From positions 1 through 11,491 of the forward strand of contig JAFGNG010000038.1 of the NCBI GenBank assembly GCA_016927125.1: a stretch of 11,491 nt of DNA. The letters run 5' to 3'. This document shows positions 1 to 7,610 of the stretch, in pieces. The position numbers and the translations under genes are program-made. The DNA comes from Planctomycetota bacterium (GTDB lineage Bacteria > Planctomycetota > SZUA-567 > JAFGNG01). Below the pieces are notes generated by a model, which worked only from the letters and a program-made list of their open reading frames with translations, did no database searches and was not told where the DNA came from. How positions within the stretch are numbered: the stretch's first letter is position 1; every line of letters begins with the position of its first letter.

Positions 1-444
1 CAGCTAACAAATAGATCAATGCAAAAAAAAATTGATGTTTCCGGCGTGAAGTTGAAAGGCATACAGAGTTGGTTTCAAGGCCCGAATAATATGCAGCTTA
101 GATGGCTCTTTTTGAAAAAATATACCAAAAAAACATAGTAAAAGATTTGCGGTTAAAGTGGAAAAAACTGCTGTCCGGCCTAACCCCTGTTTTTTAGCTG
201 CGATAACAATTTGCAATAAAATCAATTATGACATCATAGCTTAGCGAACGGGTTGGGCTTATTTACGGAAATAGTTGAGGCGCAAGAAGATAGAAAGAGA
301 TGAATCGGCATCTCCACGGAACGCAATAAAGAGATTATTTATGTGAAAAAATCTGCAGGCTGGACAACTTTTCATCTCTGGGGATACTTGGAAGTATTCC
401 TCAAGGATGCAATTGTGAAAGGTCGATATTCTCAAAGAAGGAAT

Positions 445-466
445 AAAAACCTTAAGCAGGTTTTTT
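445..466 (+). terminator. Possible weak hairpin terminator upstream of the TolC gene
   Basis: AAAAACCT (445-452) pairs with AGGTTTTT (458-465) around a 5-base loop, ending in a run of six T. Only three of the eight pairs are G-C, and the T run forms part of the stem, so it would be a weak terminator. It could end a transcript from the left or act in the TolC leader. It overlaps the end of the small open frame that stops at 466-468. Confidence 0.3.
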
Positions 467-488
467 AACTCGAAGTTTCACTTGCAAA

Positions 489-512
489 GAAGAAGGTTTT
501 CCGCTCTTCTTC
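489..512 (+). other. Short inverted repeat in the TolC gene leader
   Basis: GAAGAAG (489-495) and CTTCTTC (506-512) form a perfect 7-bp stem with a 10-base loop, 57 bases before the TolC start codon. There is no T tract after it. It could fold in the mRNA leader or be an operator-like site. The purine-rich arm makes chance occurrence quite possible. Confidence 0.25.
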
Positions 513-569
513 AGGCGAGAATGTTTAATTAATAATCACAATTTGAGTGTTACTACCTGGAGCCACGCA

Positions 570-2039
570 ATGCGAAATTCATCAACGCCGAAATTACACT
601 TTTCACTATTAATAACCCTTGCGTTTTTGCTCTCTGCCGGCAGCGTCAAGAGCAGCGAAGGCGAAGCCCCTGCCCATGATGAAATCTTAACCCCGGAGAC
701 AGGTTATTGCCTGAGCCTGCAGGAGAGTGAGGAGCTGGCGTTGCAATATTCACATGCCTTGCAGGCCGCCCGCCTGGGTCGAGAAGTAGCTGTGGGTAAA
801 ATCATGACTGCCTGGGGAGAAGCCCTGCCGGTAGTCGGCGCGAGCTTCAGCAAAACCATGTCAGATACTTACGCCCAGAAACGGCTCCGGGAGCGCCGGG
901 ATCGCTGGGATAATCTCTACACCGGGGCAATCTCTATTGAACAACCTATCTTTTCCGGCGGTAAGGTTGCCGCGGCCCTGCGCGGGGCCAAGCTCTACCG
1001 GGAAGATGTCGAGGAGGGGATCCGTTTCGAACGCCAGGGCCTGATCTACTCTGTCCGCACAACATATTATGAAATCCTCTTGAATCAAGCCCTGGAGCAA
1101 GTGGCGCAGGAGCAGGCGCAACTGACCCAGCAGCATTTGGATGATATTAAGAACCGCCTGGAAATGGGCGTGGCGACGGACTACGATGTCCTGCGCGCAG
1201 AGGTAGAGAAGACCAATGTGCAGACCACGCTCACCAATACAACCAATGCGTTATTGAATTCCAAGAATGACTTTTTGCGCCTGCTGGGTCTGCCTTTATC
1301 GAGCAAATTTGTCCTGACCGACGCCTTGGAATACGCCCCCTTCCCCACGGATACGGAAGAGGCGCTTTATCGCCGCGCCCTGGCCTTGCGCCCGGAGTTA
1401 AGAAGCAGCCGCCTGGCGATCCAGATGCAGCAGGAACTCTACCGGGCGACCCGCGCGGACCTGTTTCCGCAGTTATCGCTTGCCGGACAGTATTCCGGCA
1501 GTTCGGATGATTTCGGCCGCAGCCTGAATGATTATGACAAGGCCTGGCAGGTGGGCCTGACGCTCAACTGGACCCTCTTTGACGCCTTCCTGGTCCGCGG
1601 GCAGTTGAAGGAACAGGCGGCGGTGAAAGAGCAACTGATCTACCTGGAGAAGGACCTTGCCGACCAGGTGCGCCTGGAGGTACGCCGGGCGCTCTTGGAC
1701 ATTGAGAGCGCGCTCCAGTCGCTCCAGAGCCAGAAGCGCAATGTGGACCAGGCGCGCGAAAGCCTGCGACTCACTAATGTGCGCGAGCGCGAAGGCGTCA
1801 GCATCCACCTGGATGTCCTCAACGCCCGCCAGGCGCTCGCCGTGGCAGAGCGGAATTATTACCGCGCGGTCTATGATTATAAGATTGCCTGGGCCGATCT
1901 GGATCTCGCCATGGGGCAGATTGATGAGGATGAATCTTTAGCCAAACCTGCCTCTGAACCAGAAGTAGAGCCAGCCCAGGAAGCGATAGAAGCTGATGAT
2001 GAAAACCCCCAAACCAAGCTGCTTGGGGATGGGGAGTGA
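570..2039 (+). CDS. TolC-family outer membrane channel protein
   Basis: Predicted 489-residue outer-membrane efflux/export channel subunit. Such proteins trimerise into a beta-barrel plus periplasmic alpha-barrel and act with an inner-membrane pump and an adaptor. The start is ATG 570, seven bases after GGAG (559-562); an in-frame TTG at 543 has no such site. Residues 1-29 look like a Sec signal peptide (hydrophobic about 9-24). No Cys lies near the cleavage site, so lipidation is unlikely. Two OEP repeats are visible, each with the family's 'ALA..PEL..ar' type helix opening and a short 'P.vs' or 'PQLSL' strand; the second begins near RRALALRPELRSSRLA. The length fits the family. The last 38 residues (about 452-489) are a Glu/Asp/Pro-rich tail beyond the usual fold. 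No adaptor, RND, ABC or MFS gene is adjacent, so the substrate is unknown. The gene stands alone and ends at a hairpin terminator. Confidence 0.93.
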   Translation: MRNSSTPKLHFSLLITLAFLLSAGSVKSSEGEAPAHDEILTPETGYCLSLQESEELALQYSHALQAARLGREVAVGKIMTAWGEALPVVGASFSKTMSDTYAQKRLRERRDRWDNLYTGAISIEQPIFSGGKVAAALRGAKLYREDVEEGIRFERQGLIYSVRTTYYEILLNQALEQVAQEQAQLTQQHLDDIKNRLEMGVATDYDVLRAEVEKTNVQTTLTNTTNALLNSKNDFLRLLGLPLSSKFVLTDALEYAPFPTDTEEALYRRALALRPELRSSRLAIQMQQELYRATRADLFPQLSLAGQYSGSSDDFGRSLNDYDKAWQVGLTLNWTLFDAFLVRGQLKEQAAVKEQLIYLEKDLADQVRLEVRRALLDIESALQSLQSQKRNVDQARESLRLTNVREREGVSIHLDVLNARQALAVAERNYYRAVYDYKIAWADLDLAMGQIDEDESLAKPASEPEVEPAQEAIEADDENPQTKLLGDGE

Positions 2040-2076
2040 GAGAATTTCAATAATTTTTAGATAATGGTTAAATAAT

Positions 2077-2113
2077 AAACGGGCGCCTGTGATCTTCGCA
2101 GACGCCTGTTTTC
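2077..2113. terminator. Intrinsic terminator between convergent genes
   Basis: The 13-base arm at 2077-2089 (starting AAACGGGCG) pairs with the arm at 2099-2111 (CAGACGCCTGTTT). There is one G-T pair, one C-A mismatch and a 9-base loop, and T residues follow on the plus strand. It lies 38 bases after the TolC stop and 15 bases before the end of the convergent anti-sigma gene. The tail is good for the plus strand. On the minus strand the arm runs into TTTATTATTT, so it may also stop the anti-sigma transcript. Confidence 0.8.
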
Positions 2114-2127
2114 TAATTCCAGTTTTG

Positions 2128-3468
2128 TTACAACCCGCCATCAATGAAATAACGGTTTGAGGTTTCGGATTTTTTAAGAGCAAGGTTATATTTTTTCACA
2201 CGTCCATCACTATATTTAATCTCATAAGGGACGAACCAACCGGGATATCGTTCGGCGGTAAACGCTTTTCCGATCTTGATAATTTCCAACCCTCCTAAAG
2301 CTTCCTTGAGGTGATTATTGTATTCATAGTTGCTAAACTTTTTCACTTCCTGCCAATCCCGCTTGCCGCAGGCTTCGAAAAAGGCTTTAGCTGCCTCTTC
2401 CGGAGTCATTTTCTCATATTTCTCGTTATCAGGAAGGACTTCTTGTTCTTGCCACCATCTAACTTCTTCAGAGATTTCAAGAGCAAAAACCGTGGGATCA
2501 AATTCCAGGTTGTATTGAATTTCGTTTATCTCAAAAACCAAGATATCGCCTTCAGGAGTATGGCAATATACTTTCAATCCCTCCAGTCGCTCGGTTTCGG
2601 CATCAAATTTAAAAATCCTTTTGGTGTCGGCTGTCATCAGGAATGAATTTTTAAGGTAACTCCCATCTTCCAAACCGGATTGAACTTCGACTGTGACAAC
2701 ATGCTTGAGGGCGCCATCTTCACCTACTTCATGAGAAAGCTGTAACTCTCTTTCCATAGCTAACGCGTTACTTAGTTCCTTGCTAATTGTATAATTAACT
2801 GCAGCCAGGTTATGCAGCCAGCCGGTGTCGAAGGGGGCATTAGTGGGATGATCGATTTTCACCCCCAGGCGATTTCTAATAATCATAACTGTAGTTATGC
2901 CATCCATCACCGCTACTCGTCCGGATTTTTCAATTCTCCACCTGGTTTGTTCGCCGAATTCTTTCCAGATTTCAATTGGCACAAGTTCATATTCCGGATC
3001 GATGCTGGCAAAATTATCGTGTGGGCTTGTCCGCATCATGCATTTGATGTAGATCGTGTGGAGGTTGGAAGCTGCTTCGGCTCCGCGGGCAAGGACTCCC
3101 GCTGCCTCCGCCGCCATCGCCCGATTATCAGGCATAAAGTGTAAAATGCTGATCAACAGGGCAAGACAGGCTGCCGCAGCCATGCCGGAAACGCCAATGA
3201 GTTTATATTTTCTTAACATCTTCATTCTCCTTAATTCCTCCGTCTGGTGGGTAATGATCTGGTTCATCACCCCGGCTTCCAAAGAGATCCCGCTGGTTTG
3301 GTCGGCATCACGCAAGAGGTCATCATGAAGTTTGCGCAGGTTGTACAGCTCCAAGCGACACTGGGGGCACTTTGTGAGATGAGCTTCGACCTCCTGCGCT
3401 TTTGAAGAATCCAGCAGCCCTTCTTGAAAATCTATAAGCTGTTCCTGGCATTGTGAACAATTCATCAT
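2128..3468 (-). CDS. Membrane anti-sigma factor with zinc finger and LolA/RseB-like outer domain
   Basis: About 446 residues, predicted to hold the neighbouring ECF sigma factor at the membrane and release it on an envelope signal. The N-terminal zf-HC2 anti-sigma zinc finger shows C4, C7, H30, C34 and C37 (HxxxCxxC). One membrane helix lies at about 90-110, giving a cytoplasmic N-terminus. The outer part (about 115-345) resembles the LolA/MucB/RseB lipoprotein-sorting fold, with a repeated pattern of beta strands (for example KRIFKFDAETERLEGLKVY). The last 94 residues (about 353-446, opening TPEEAAKAFFEACGKRDW) look like a small NTF2/DUF4878-type domain. The gene follows the sigma gene directly: the sigma stop and this ATG overlap as TGATG. 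A purine-rich site (AAGGTGAGG) precedes three possible starts: GTG 3471, ATG 3468 and ATG 3465. I chose 3468, though 3465 has slightly better spacing. The zinc finger and helix are clear; the naming of the outer domains is inference. Confidence 0.88.
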   Translation of the reverse strand: MMNCSQCQEQLIDFQEGLLDSSKAQEVEAHLTKCPQCRLELYNLRKLHDDLLRDADQTSGISLEAGVMNQIITHQTEELRRMKMLRKYKLIGVSGMAAAACLALLISILHFMPDNRAMAAEAAGVLARGAEAASNLHTIYIKCMMRTSPHDNFASIDPEYELVPIEIWKEFGEQTRWRIEKSGRVAVMDGITTVMIIRNRLGVKIDHPTNAPFDTGWLHNLAAVNYTISKELSNALAMERELQLSHEVGEDGALKHVVTVEVQSGLEDGSYLKNSFLMTADTKRIFKFDAETERLEGLKVYCHTPEGDILVFEINEIQYNLEFDPTVFALEISEEVRWWQEQEVLPDNEKYEKMTPEEAAKAFFEACGKRDWQEVKKFSNYEYNNHLKEALGGLEIIKIGKAFTAERYPGWFVPYEIKYSDGRVKKYNLALKKSETSNRYFIDGGL

Positions 3469-4004
3469 CACACCTCACCTTCTTGCTGTTGCCGGAGTGG
3501 CGCTGATGCCCGCAACAAGGCATAGGCCCGTGAAAGCCTCTTGGTAACTGTGCCCAGCGGTATCCCCAGTTCCTGACTAATTTCTTTACAGGATAGCCCG
3601 CCGTAGTATCGCAACAGAATCGGTTCGCGATAGGTCTCTGGCAGCTTGTTGACAGCCTGGCGCAAAACCATACCCGTATCCGGTTCCGCTGGAAAATCAT
3701 TGGCAGGTAAATGCTCAGGCAATCCTGTGATTTCTCTTTGCCGCTGGCGATAAGTTTCTTTTTGCACGCGGCCAGCAATACCCATCAGCCACGGCAGGAA
3801 TGAATCCGGCTGTTTCAGCTTCCTGAGCGCGAAGAAGGCCCGCACAAATGACTCCTGCGCGATTTCAACCGCCGCCTCCCGGTCACCCAGCCGACCGGTC
3901 AGGTACGATACCAGGCGTCCCTGGTAGCGCGTGACCAGGTGACGGAAGGCCTCGGGTTGGCCATCCAGGCACATCAGGACGCATTCTTGATCAGTCTGAT
4001 TCAT
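3468..4004 (-). CDS. ECF-type RNA polymerase sigma factor
   Basis: A 178-residue sigma-70 family protein of extracytoplasmic-function type. It should direct RNA polymerase to a stress or envelope regulon. Sigma region 2 spans about 20-88 (with AAVEIAQESFVRAFFAL and the WLMGIAGR helix), followed by a short linker. Region 4 spans about 115-168, with the NKLPETYREPILLRYYGGLS start and the helix-turn-helix SCKEISQELGIPLGTVTKRL. Regions 1 and 3 are absent, as expected for an ECF factor, and length is typical. Start ATG 4004 follows AGAGGGG closely. It overlaps the downstream anti-sigma gene by one base, which implies translational coupling and matched amounts of both proteins. Such pairs often regulate their own promoter; the regulon cannot be read from this window. 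Confidence 0.95.
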   Translation of the reverse strand: MNQTDQECVLMCLDGQPEAFRHLVTRYQGRLVSYLTGRLGDREAAVEIAQESFVRAFFALRKLKQPDSFLPWLMGIAGRVQKETYRQRQREITGLPEHLPANDFPAEPDTGMVLRQAVNKLPETYREPILLRYYGGLSCKEISQELGIPLGTVTKRLSRAYALLRASAPLRQQQEGEV

Positions 4005-4038
4005 TTGCCCCTCTTTGCTAACAAGTATCCGGATTCTT

Positions 4039-4044
4039 ATTATA
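4039..4044 (-). promoter_or_regulatory. Candidate -10 box for the sigma/anti-sigma operon
   Basis: On the minus strand a perfect TATAAT lies 34 bases before the sigma gene start. No good -35 for the housekeeping sigma is found 16-18 bases upstream. A GGAAAT, similar to the GGAA-type -35 of ECF promoters, lies just upstream at about 4053-4058, but its spacing to this box is too short for a standard pair. Only the -10 match is supported. Confidence 0.35.
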
Positions 4045-4236
4045 TAGTGATTAATTTCCGGGTTTTGCGACAGGAAAATTATTATTTCATAATTTTAAGT
4101 CTAAAATACCTGTATGATCGGAATGTAATTTCTATATCCTTGCGCCCGGAAGCTTCTTTTGAATAATATATTTTATGGCCCTGGTTCTCCAATTCATCCT
4201 TCATAGTACTACGGAGAACAGACCGGGGGAATTGTG

Positions 4237-4307
4237 GTAGGGGCACGGCGCGCCGTGCCCGCGACCGAGAATTGGTTATCTCCGGGCACAGCTCGCTGTG
4301 CCCCTAC
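4237..4307. repeat. Paired palindromic intergenic repeat (REP/MITE-like)
   Basis: A 71-bp unit is bounded by exact inverted arms: GTAGGGGCAC (4237-4246) and GTGCCCCTAC (4298-4307). Each end is itself a hairpin. The left one (4241-4260) is a perfect 20-base palindrome, GGGCACGGCG/CGCCGTGCCC. The right one (4284-4303) has a 9-bp stem, GGGCACAGC/GCTGTGCCC, with a 2-base loop. The motif GAATTG occurs once before the left hairpin and once between the two. GTAGGGGCAC-type palindromes are widespread dispersed intergenic repeats in several bacterial phyla (from memory). The nested symmetry suggests a pair of such units. One window cannot show that it is dispersed in this genome. Confidence 0.8.
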
Positions 4308-4337
4308 AGAGTCTGTGCTACTTTTTGCAGGTATACT

Positions 4338-4345
4338 GGAGGAAA
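4338..4345 (+). promoter_or_regulatory. Ribosome binding site that sets the TTG start of gmhB
   Basis: GGAGGAAA lies six bases (counted from GGAGG) before TTG 4349. This is the only strong Shine-Dalgarno near the beginning of the frame. It argues against the upstream in-frame GTG at 4298, which lies inside the palindromic repeat. Confidence 0.8.
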
Positions 4346-4348
4346 GTT

Positions 4349-4888
4349 TTGCCAAACACATCTTCCAAAATTATATTTCTCGACCGCGATGGAACCCTCA
4401 ATTATGATCCCGGGTATTTTCATCAGCCCAAAGAGGTCAGGCTGCTGGAGGGGGTGGTGCCGGGCTTGAAGCTCCTCGAGGAGCATTACCGCTTCGTGGT
4501 TATCTCCAACCAGTCCGGCATTGCCAGGGGATACCACGGCCATGAGGATGTGCTGAGGGTCAATACCCGTATCAATGAACTGCTGGGAGAACATGATCTT
4601 AAAATCGAGCGCTTCTACTACTGCCCGCACAGCCCGGATGAGAACTGCGCCTGCCGCAAGCCGCGGCCGGAGATGCTTCTCAAAGCGGCGGAAGAACTGG
4701 GCGGGGATTGCAAGGTTTCCTGGATGATAGGAGACAAGCCTTCTGACATCGGCGCGGGCAAGGCTGCCGGGGCGCGTACCATCTTCCTCACCTGCCATTG
4801 CCTTGAAGCAGAGGTGGATCCTGATTTCACTGCCGCAGACCTGACGCAGGCGGCTGAGATTATTCTTGGTGAAGATGGTTACCGGTAG
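4349..4888 (+). CDS. gmhB: D-glycero-D-manno-heptose 1,7-bisphosphate 7-phosphatase, HAD family
   Basis: A 179-residue cytoplasmic HAD phosphatase. The GmhB family removes the 7-phosphate from heptose 1,7-bisphosphate during synthesis of ADP-heptose (LPS inner core) or GDP-heptose (surface glycans). All four HAD motifs are visible: I, FLDRDGT with D12 and D14; II, SNQSG at 53-57; III, K104 in CRKPRP; IV, GDKPSDI with D129 and D133. The zinc site typical of this subfamily is complete: C92, H94, C100 and C102. Length is close to the roughly 190 residues of the E. coli enzyme. Start is TTG 4349 after GGAGG; a GTG 17 codons upstream lies in a palindromic repeat and would add residues unlike the family. 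No other heptose gene is nearby, and the gene converges on the HEAT-repeat gene with an 18-base gap. A related histidinol-phosphate phosphatase (HisB N-domain) has the same motifs but is less likely outside a his locus. Confidence 0.92.
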   Translation: MPNTSSKIIFLDRDGTLNYDPGYFHQPKEVRLLEGVVPGLKLLEEHYRFVVISNQSGIARGYHGHEDVLRVNTRINELLGEHDLKIERFYYCPHSPDENCACRKPRPEMLLKAAEELGGDCKVSWMIGDKPSDIGAGKAAGARTIFLTCHCLEAEVDPDFTAADLTQAAEIILGEDGYR

Positions 4889-4906
4889 GTTGCTTGATAG
4901 CCGGGG

Positions 4907-7561
4907 CTAACCCCGCACCAGGGCGGTGTAATCCTGAACTTCCCGAGCGATGAATTCCCGCAGTTCTTCGGGCAGTCGTTCGTTATCCCGCAGCGAGGTC
5001 AGGTGTAATAACGTCCCCGGGACATTATCCCGCAAACCCAATGAAATCTCATCCACTACCCGGCGCATAAGGCGGGTGGCATCCTGGCGGCTGCGGGCAT
5101 CGTCCTTCACCGTGAACCGGCCGCGCTCCAGCACCCGCGCCAGGACCTTCAAATAAATTTCGCGATCTTCCAGGGTCAGCCGGTCTTCCTTGCCCATGAT
5201 ATCCAGCACCCGCCTCGCCAACGCCGCGGCCAGGCGATCCATCTCCGGATCCTCCATGCTGCCCTCGGCCGCGACCACCCCGGCCAAGGCTTCCAGCACG
5301 GGCAGGTTGCTCATCCGCTGGGCAAGGGTATGGACAATCTCTATCCTGAGCTCCGGTGTGATGGGATGGGATTCCCCGACCAACCCGAGGATCCGGGTCA
5401 ACTGCGCCACATTCCCCGGGCTCCACTGCGCCTTGAAGGCGGTGGCTTCCTGCCACCGGGTCAGCAATTTGCGGATCCACTCCGCCTGCATCGCCTGCGG
5501 CAGGTTGGGCGACAGGATCACATGCACCATGGCATTCAGGCAGGCCGGGATAAGATCGGAATAAACATCAAAGCCGCCAGCGATCGTAAAGATCTCTTCC
5601 CCATCAAGGATTTCCGCATTGATCTCCGCGTCCGGCGTATCTTTCTCCAGGTGCGACCAGGCCAGGCCCGCAATCATCTTCAGATTATCCACACTCTCTA
5701 GCGGGGAGACGGCCAACCACCCGAGCCCCTCGATCGCGCCGGCATCTCCTACGCTGCCGCTTAGGCGATTGAGAAGGTTGCGCCGGATTACGCCGGTTAC
5801 CTCTTCATCGAACAGGCCAGTGGCGCAAAGGCACCCCATGGCGAGAAAAACCTCGCGGTGCGCGCCTTGCGGGGAAAATGAGATCTCCTGGAGCACCCGC
5901 AGGGCGGAGCGCAAATGAGCTATGGTTTCCGCATCCTCCTGCTCCACCGCCAGGGCAATGCGGCCGAGTGCGCGGCAGGCTACCTCGCCCTCCGTGTTGG
6001 CGAGGTCTTCCTTCACCGCCTGCAAGAGCGGGGGGAAACTCGCCGGGCCGAGGCGCACCAGGGCGTTTTCGACCTTCTCGTGAATCTGGGGCAACGCGAA
6101 CTGCCGCATGCCGTTCAAGAGGGCTTCGGCCATCTCAATGCGCAATTCACCGGGCAAGGCCTCGGGAGTGGTCAAGCGCATATCAAAGATATCCGCGCAG
6201 AGCAGCCTCGCGCCCGAGCGGATCAATGCCAGTGCCTGCCGGGAGAGCTCGATGCTAACCTCGTCGGAGAGTTGCTGGTAGCGGAAGGCGTTATCGAGGA
6301 TCCGGATAAAGAACCGCTGGTGCGCCACATCCGTGTTGGGAATCAGGCTGAGCAATTCCCGTATGCCCGGCTCCCCTTCGCCGACCAGGTAGTTGGCAAG
6401 CGGGTACCCGTCCGAGGACTCCGCCGACAGCTTCAATAAACAATCCGCCACTGCCCGGCGCATGCCTGGCCGGATTTCGCCAGGCACCTCGCAGGCAACC
6501 GCTACATTCAACAAAAAGACCCTGACCGGCAGCACCTCCGTATGGTTTGCTTCCTCCAACAGGTAGGTAGCCACCTGGCCCGGCAACGCCCGGTCAAAAC
6601 GGGTAAAGGCGAAGCGCACCGTGCTGCCGAGGTGTTGCAGGTCACCAACAATCTGCTCGATCAGGAGGCGCATGATCTCTTTTGCCAGCGCGGGAAAATT
6701 TTTCATCTGCGGAGCAAGCTCCGCGAGCACGCGGATAATGTCTTCGATTACCTCCGTGTCTTCCTCCACGCGGAGCATTCCCAGGAGCGCCATCACCGCG
6801 GCGCGGATCTCCAGCTCGTCGCCCCCTTTCACCCCGCTGCCGAGGCGGCCACAGGCGTAGCGGCGTTCATTGCTGTTGCCTTCGGCTAACAAGCGGATCG
6901 CCTCGGTGACATCGCCCCGCAGCCCTAGTGCGTGCAGGCCGTTGGCCGCGGCGGCGCGCAGGGCCGCGTCTTCTTCCGCCAGGGCCTGGATCAGGATGGC
7001 GCTGCGCCGATTGTTATCCATGGGCGCAAAGGTCAGGCGGCGTAAGGCTGAGACCCGCTCCGAGCTAGAAGCACCGGCAAAGATAGTTACCTGCAGTTCG
7101 GCAATCTGCTCATCGGAAAAAGCAGCATTGACTTCTTCCGCCGCGATTGCAGAGGTCAGGGTTGAAGAGGAAGTGCGCGGAACCAGGGACTTGGAGCCAG
7201 GCTGCGTGCCGGTTTCCTCCGCGTGGAGGAAACCTTCTTCCGCATCCAGCTCTTCCTGCAAGGCAATAACTTCCCAGTCATCCTGAGCAGTTACTACCAG
7301 GGGCTGGGAGGCGGCAAGCCCCTGGTGTTCCGGTTGCTTAAGGAGCTTAGCAATTACTTCCTGAAGATTCTCATCCCCCCGGCGTAATTCATTCGCCAGC
7401 AGCAAGGAGGCCAGCCCCTCGTCCTCGCGCGCGGTTTCCAGCACGGCAGCGGTGCAGGCTATCCGCTTGCCCATCAAGCTCCCTACCCGCATCGCCAGGC
7501 GGCGACTCAGGCCCAGGGTGTTCATCAGGTAGTCGCGGTCCTTCAGGACAATCTCAAGCAT
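4907..7561 (-). CDS. Large HEAT-repeat protein of unknown function
   Basis: An 884-residue protein made almost entirely of amphipathic helix pairs. HEAT/ARM-type repeats are clearest near residues 150-300, with AILIQALAEEDAALRAAAANGL, then EAIRLLAEG and a following helix. Less regular repeats run on to the C-terminus. Residues 80-145 form a low-complexity, Ser/Thr/Glu-rich linker separating a short helical N-domain (1-77). There is no signal peptide or membrane segment, so it is probably cytoplasmic. I see no catalytic motif. Such folds usually act as binding scaffolds. The start is ATG 7561, with AGGAA (7569-7573) seven bases upstream. An in-frame start at 7675 would overlap the preceding gene by 65 bases and add residues unlike a protein N-terminus. 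It is the last gene of the ACP-hydrolase-secretin-like unit, 49 bases after its neighbour. A small CGGGG/CCCCG hairpin at 4902-4915 covers its stop codon but lacks a T tract. Confidence 0.85.
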   Translation of the reverse strand: MLEIVLKDRDYLMNTLGLSRRLAMRVGSLMGKRIACTAAVLETAREDEGLASLLLANELRRGDENLQEVIAKLLKQPEHQGLAASQPLVVTAQDDWEVIALQEELDAEEGFLHAEETGTQPGSKSLVPRTSSSTLTSAIAAEEVNAAFSDEQIAELQVTIFAGASSSERVSALRRLTFAPMDNNRRSAILIQALAEEDAALRAAAANGLHALGLRGDVTEAIRLLAEGNSNERRYACGRLGSGVKGGDELEIRAAVMALLGMLRVEEDTEVIEDIIRVLAELAPQMKNFPALAKEIMRLLIEQIVGDLQHLGSTVRFAFTRFDRALPGQVATYLLEEANHTEVLPVRVFLLNVAVACEVPGEIRPGMRRAVADCLLKLSAESSDGYPLANYLVGEGEPGIRELLSLIPNTDVAHQRFFIRILDNAFRYQQLSDEVSIELSRQALALIRSGARLLCADIFDMRLTTPEALPGELRIEMAEALLNGMRQFALPQIHEKVENALVRLGPASFPPLLQAVKEDLANTEGEVACRALGRIALAVEQEDAETIAHLRSALRVLQEISFSPQGAHREVFLAMGCLCATGLFDEEVTGVIRRNLLNRLSGSVGDAGAIEGLGWLAVSPLESVDNLKMIAGLAWSHLEKDTPDAEINAEILDGEEIFTIAGGFDVYSDLIPACLNAMVHVILSPNLPQAMQAEWIRKLLTRWQEATAFKAQWSPGNVAQLTRILGLVGESHPITPELRIEIVHTLAQRMSNLPVLEALAGVVAAEGSMEDPEMDRLAAALARRVLDIMGKEDRLTLEDREIYLKVLARVLERGRFTVKDDARSRQDATRLMRRVVDEISLGLRDNVPGTLLHLTSLRDNERLPEELREFIAREVQDYTALVRG

Positions 7562-7610
7562 GGTGCGGTTCCTGTAAAAAATTTTCGCGGGCTGGATTCC
7601 GGGCGCGGGG

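Larger units (their letters stand above)
1..569. other. AT-rich region without a convincing gene, upstream of the TolC gene
   Basis: No reading frame here has both a plausible start with a ribosome binding site and protein-like composition. A 69-codon minus-strand frame (16-225) begins at TTG with no Shine-Dalgarno and looks like a chance frame in A/T-rich DNA. A plus-strand frame open from 304 to the TAA at 466-468 could start at a GTG at 343 (41 codons). It has ordinary composition but no clear ribosome binding site. Two short hairpins lie at 445-465 and 489-512. I found no good -35/-10 pair for the TolC gene and recognised no riboswitch, tRNA or other structured RNA. Confidence 0.6.
4005..4348. 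other. Divergent intergenic region between the sigma operon and gmhB
   Basis: This 344-base stretch holds the sigma-side -10 candidate (4039-4044), an AT-rich core (about 4060-4180), the paired palindromic repeat (4237-4307) and the gmhB ribosome binding site (4338-4345). I see no credible gene. I could not identify a confident gmhB promoter; it would have to lie within or beside the repeat. Confidence 0.6.

Noticed and set aside
1..138. Plus-strand frame open at the left edge to a TAG at 136-138, possible end of an upstream gene
   Set aside because: About 45 lysine-rich codons in A/T-rich DNA with no recognisable domain; insufficient support.
16..225. 69-codon minus-strand frame
   Set aside because: TTG start without a Shine-Dalgarno, A/T-driven composition, no recognisable motif; probably chance.
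4298..4348. GTG 4298 as the gmhB start
   Set aside because: It lies inside the palindromic repeat with no ribosome binding site; TTG 4349 has GGAGG.
5049..7286. Several long open frames on the plus strand and in other minus frames, opposite the HEAT gene
   Set aside because: Shadows of a GC-rich gene; Arg/Ser/Pro/Gly-rich translations without domains.
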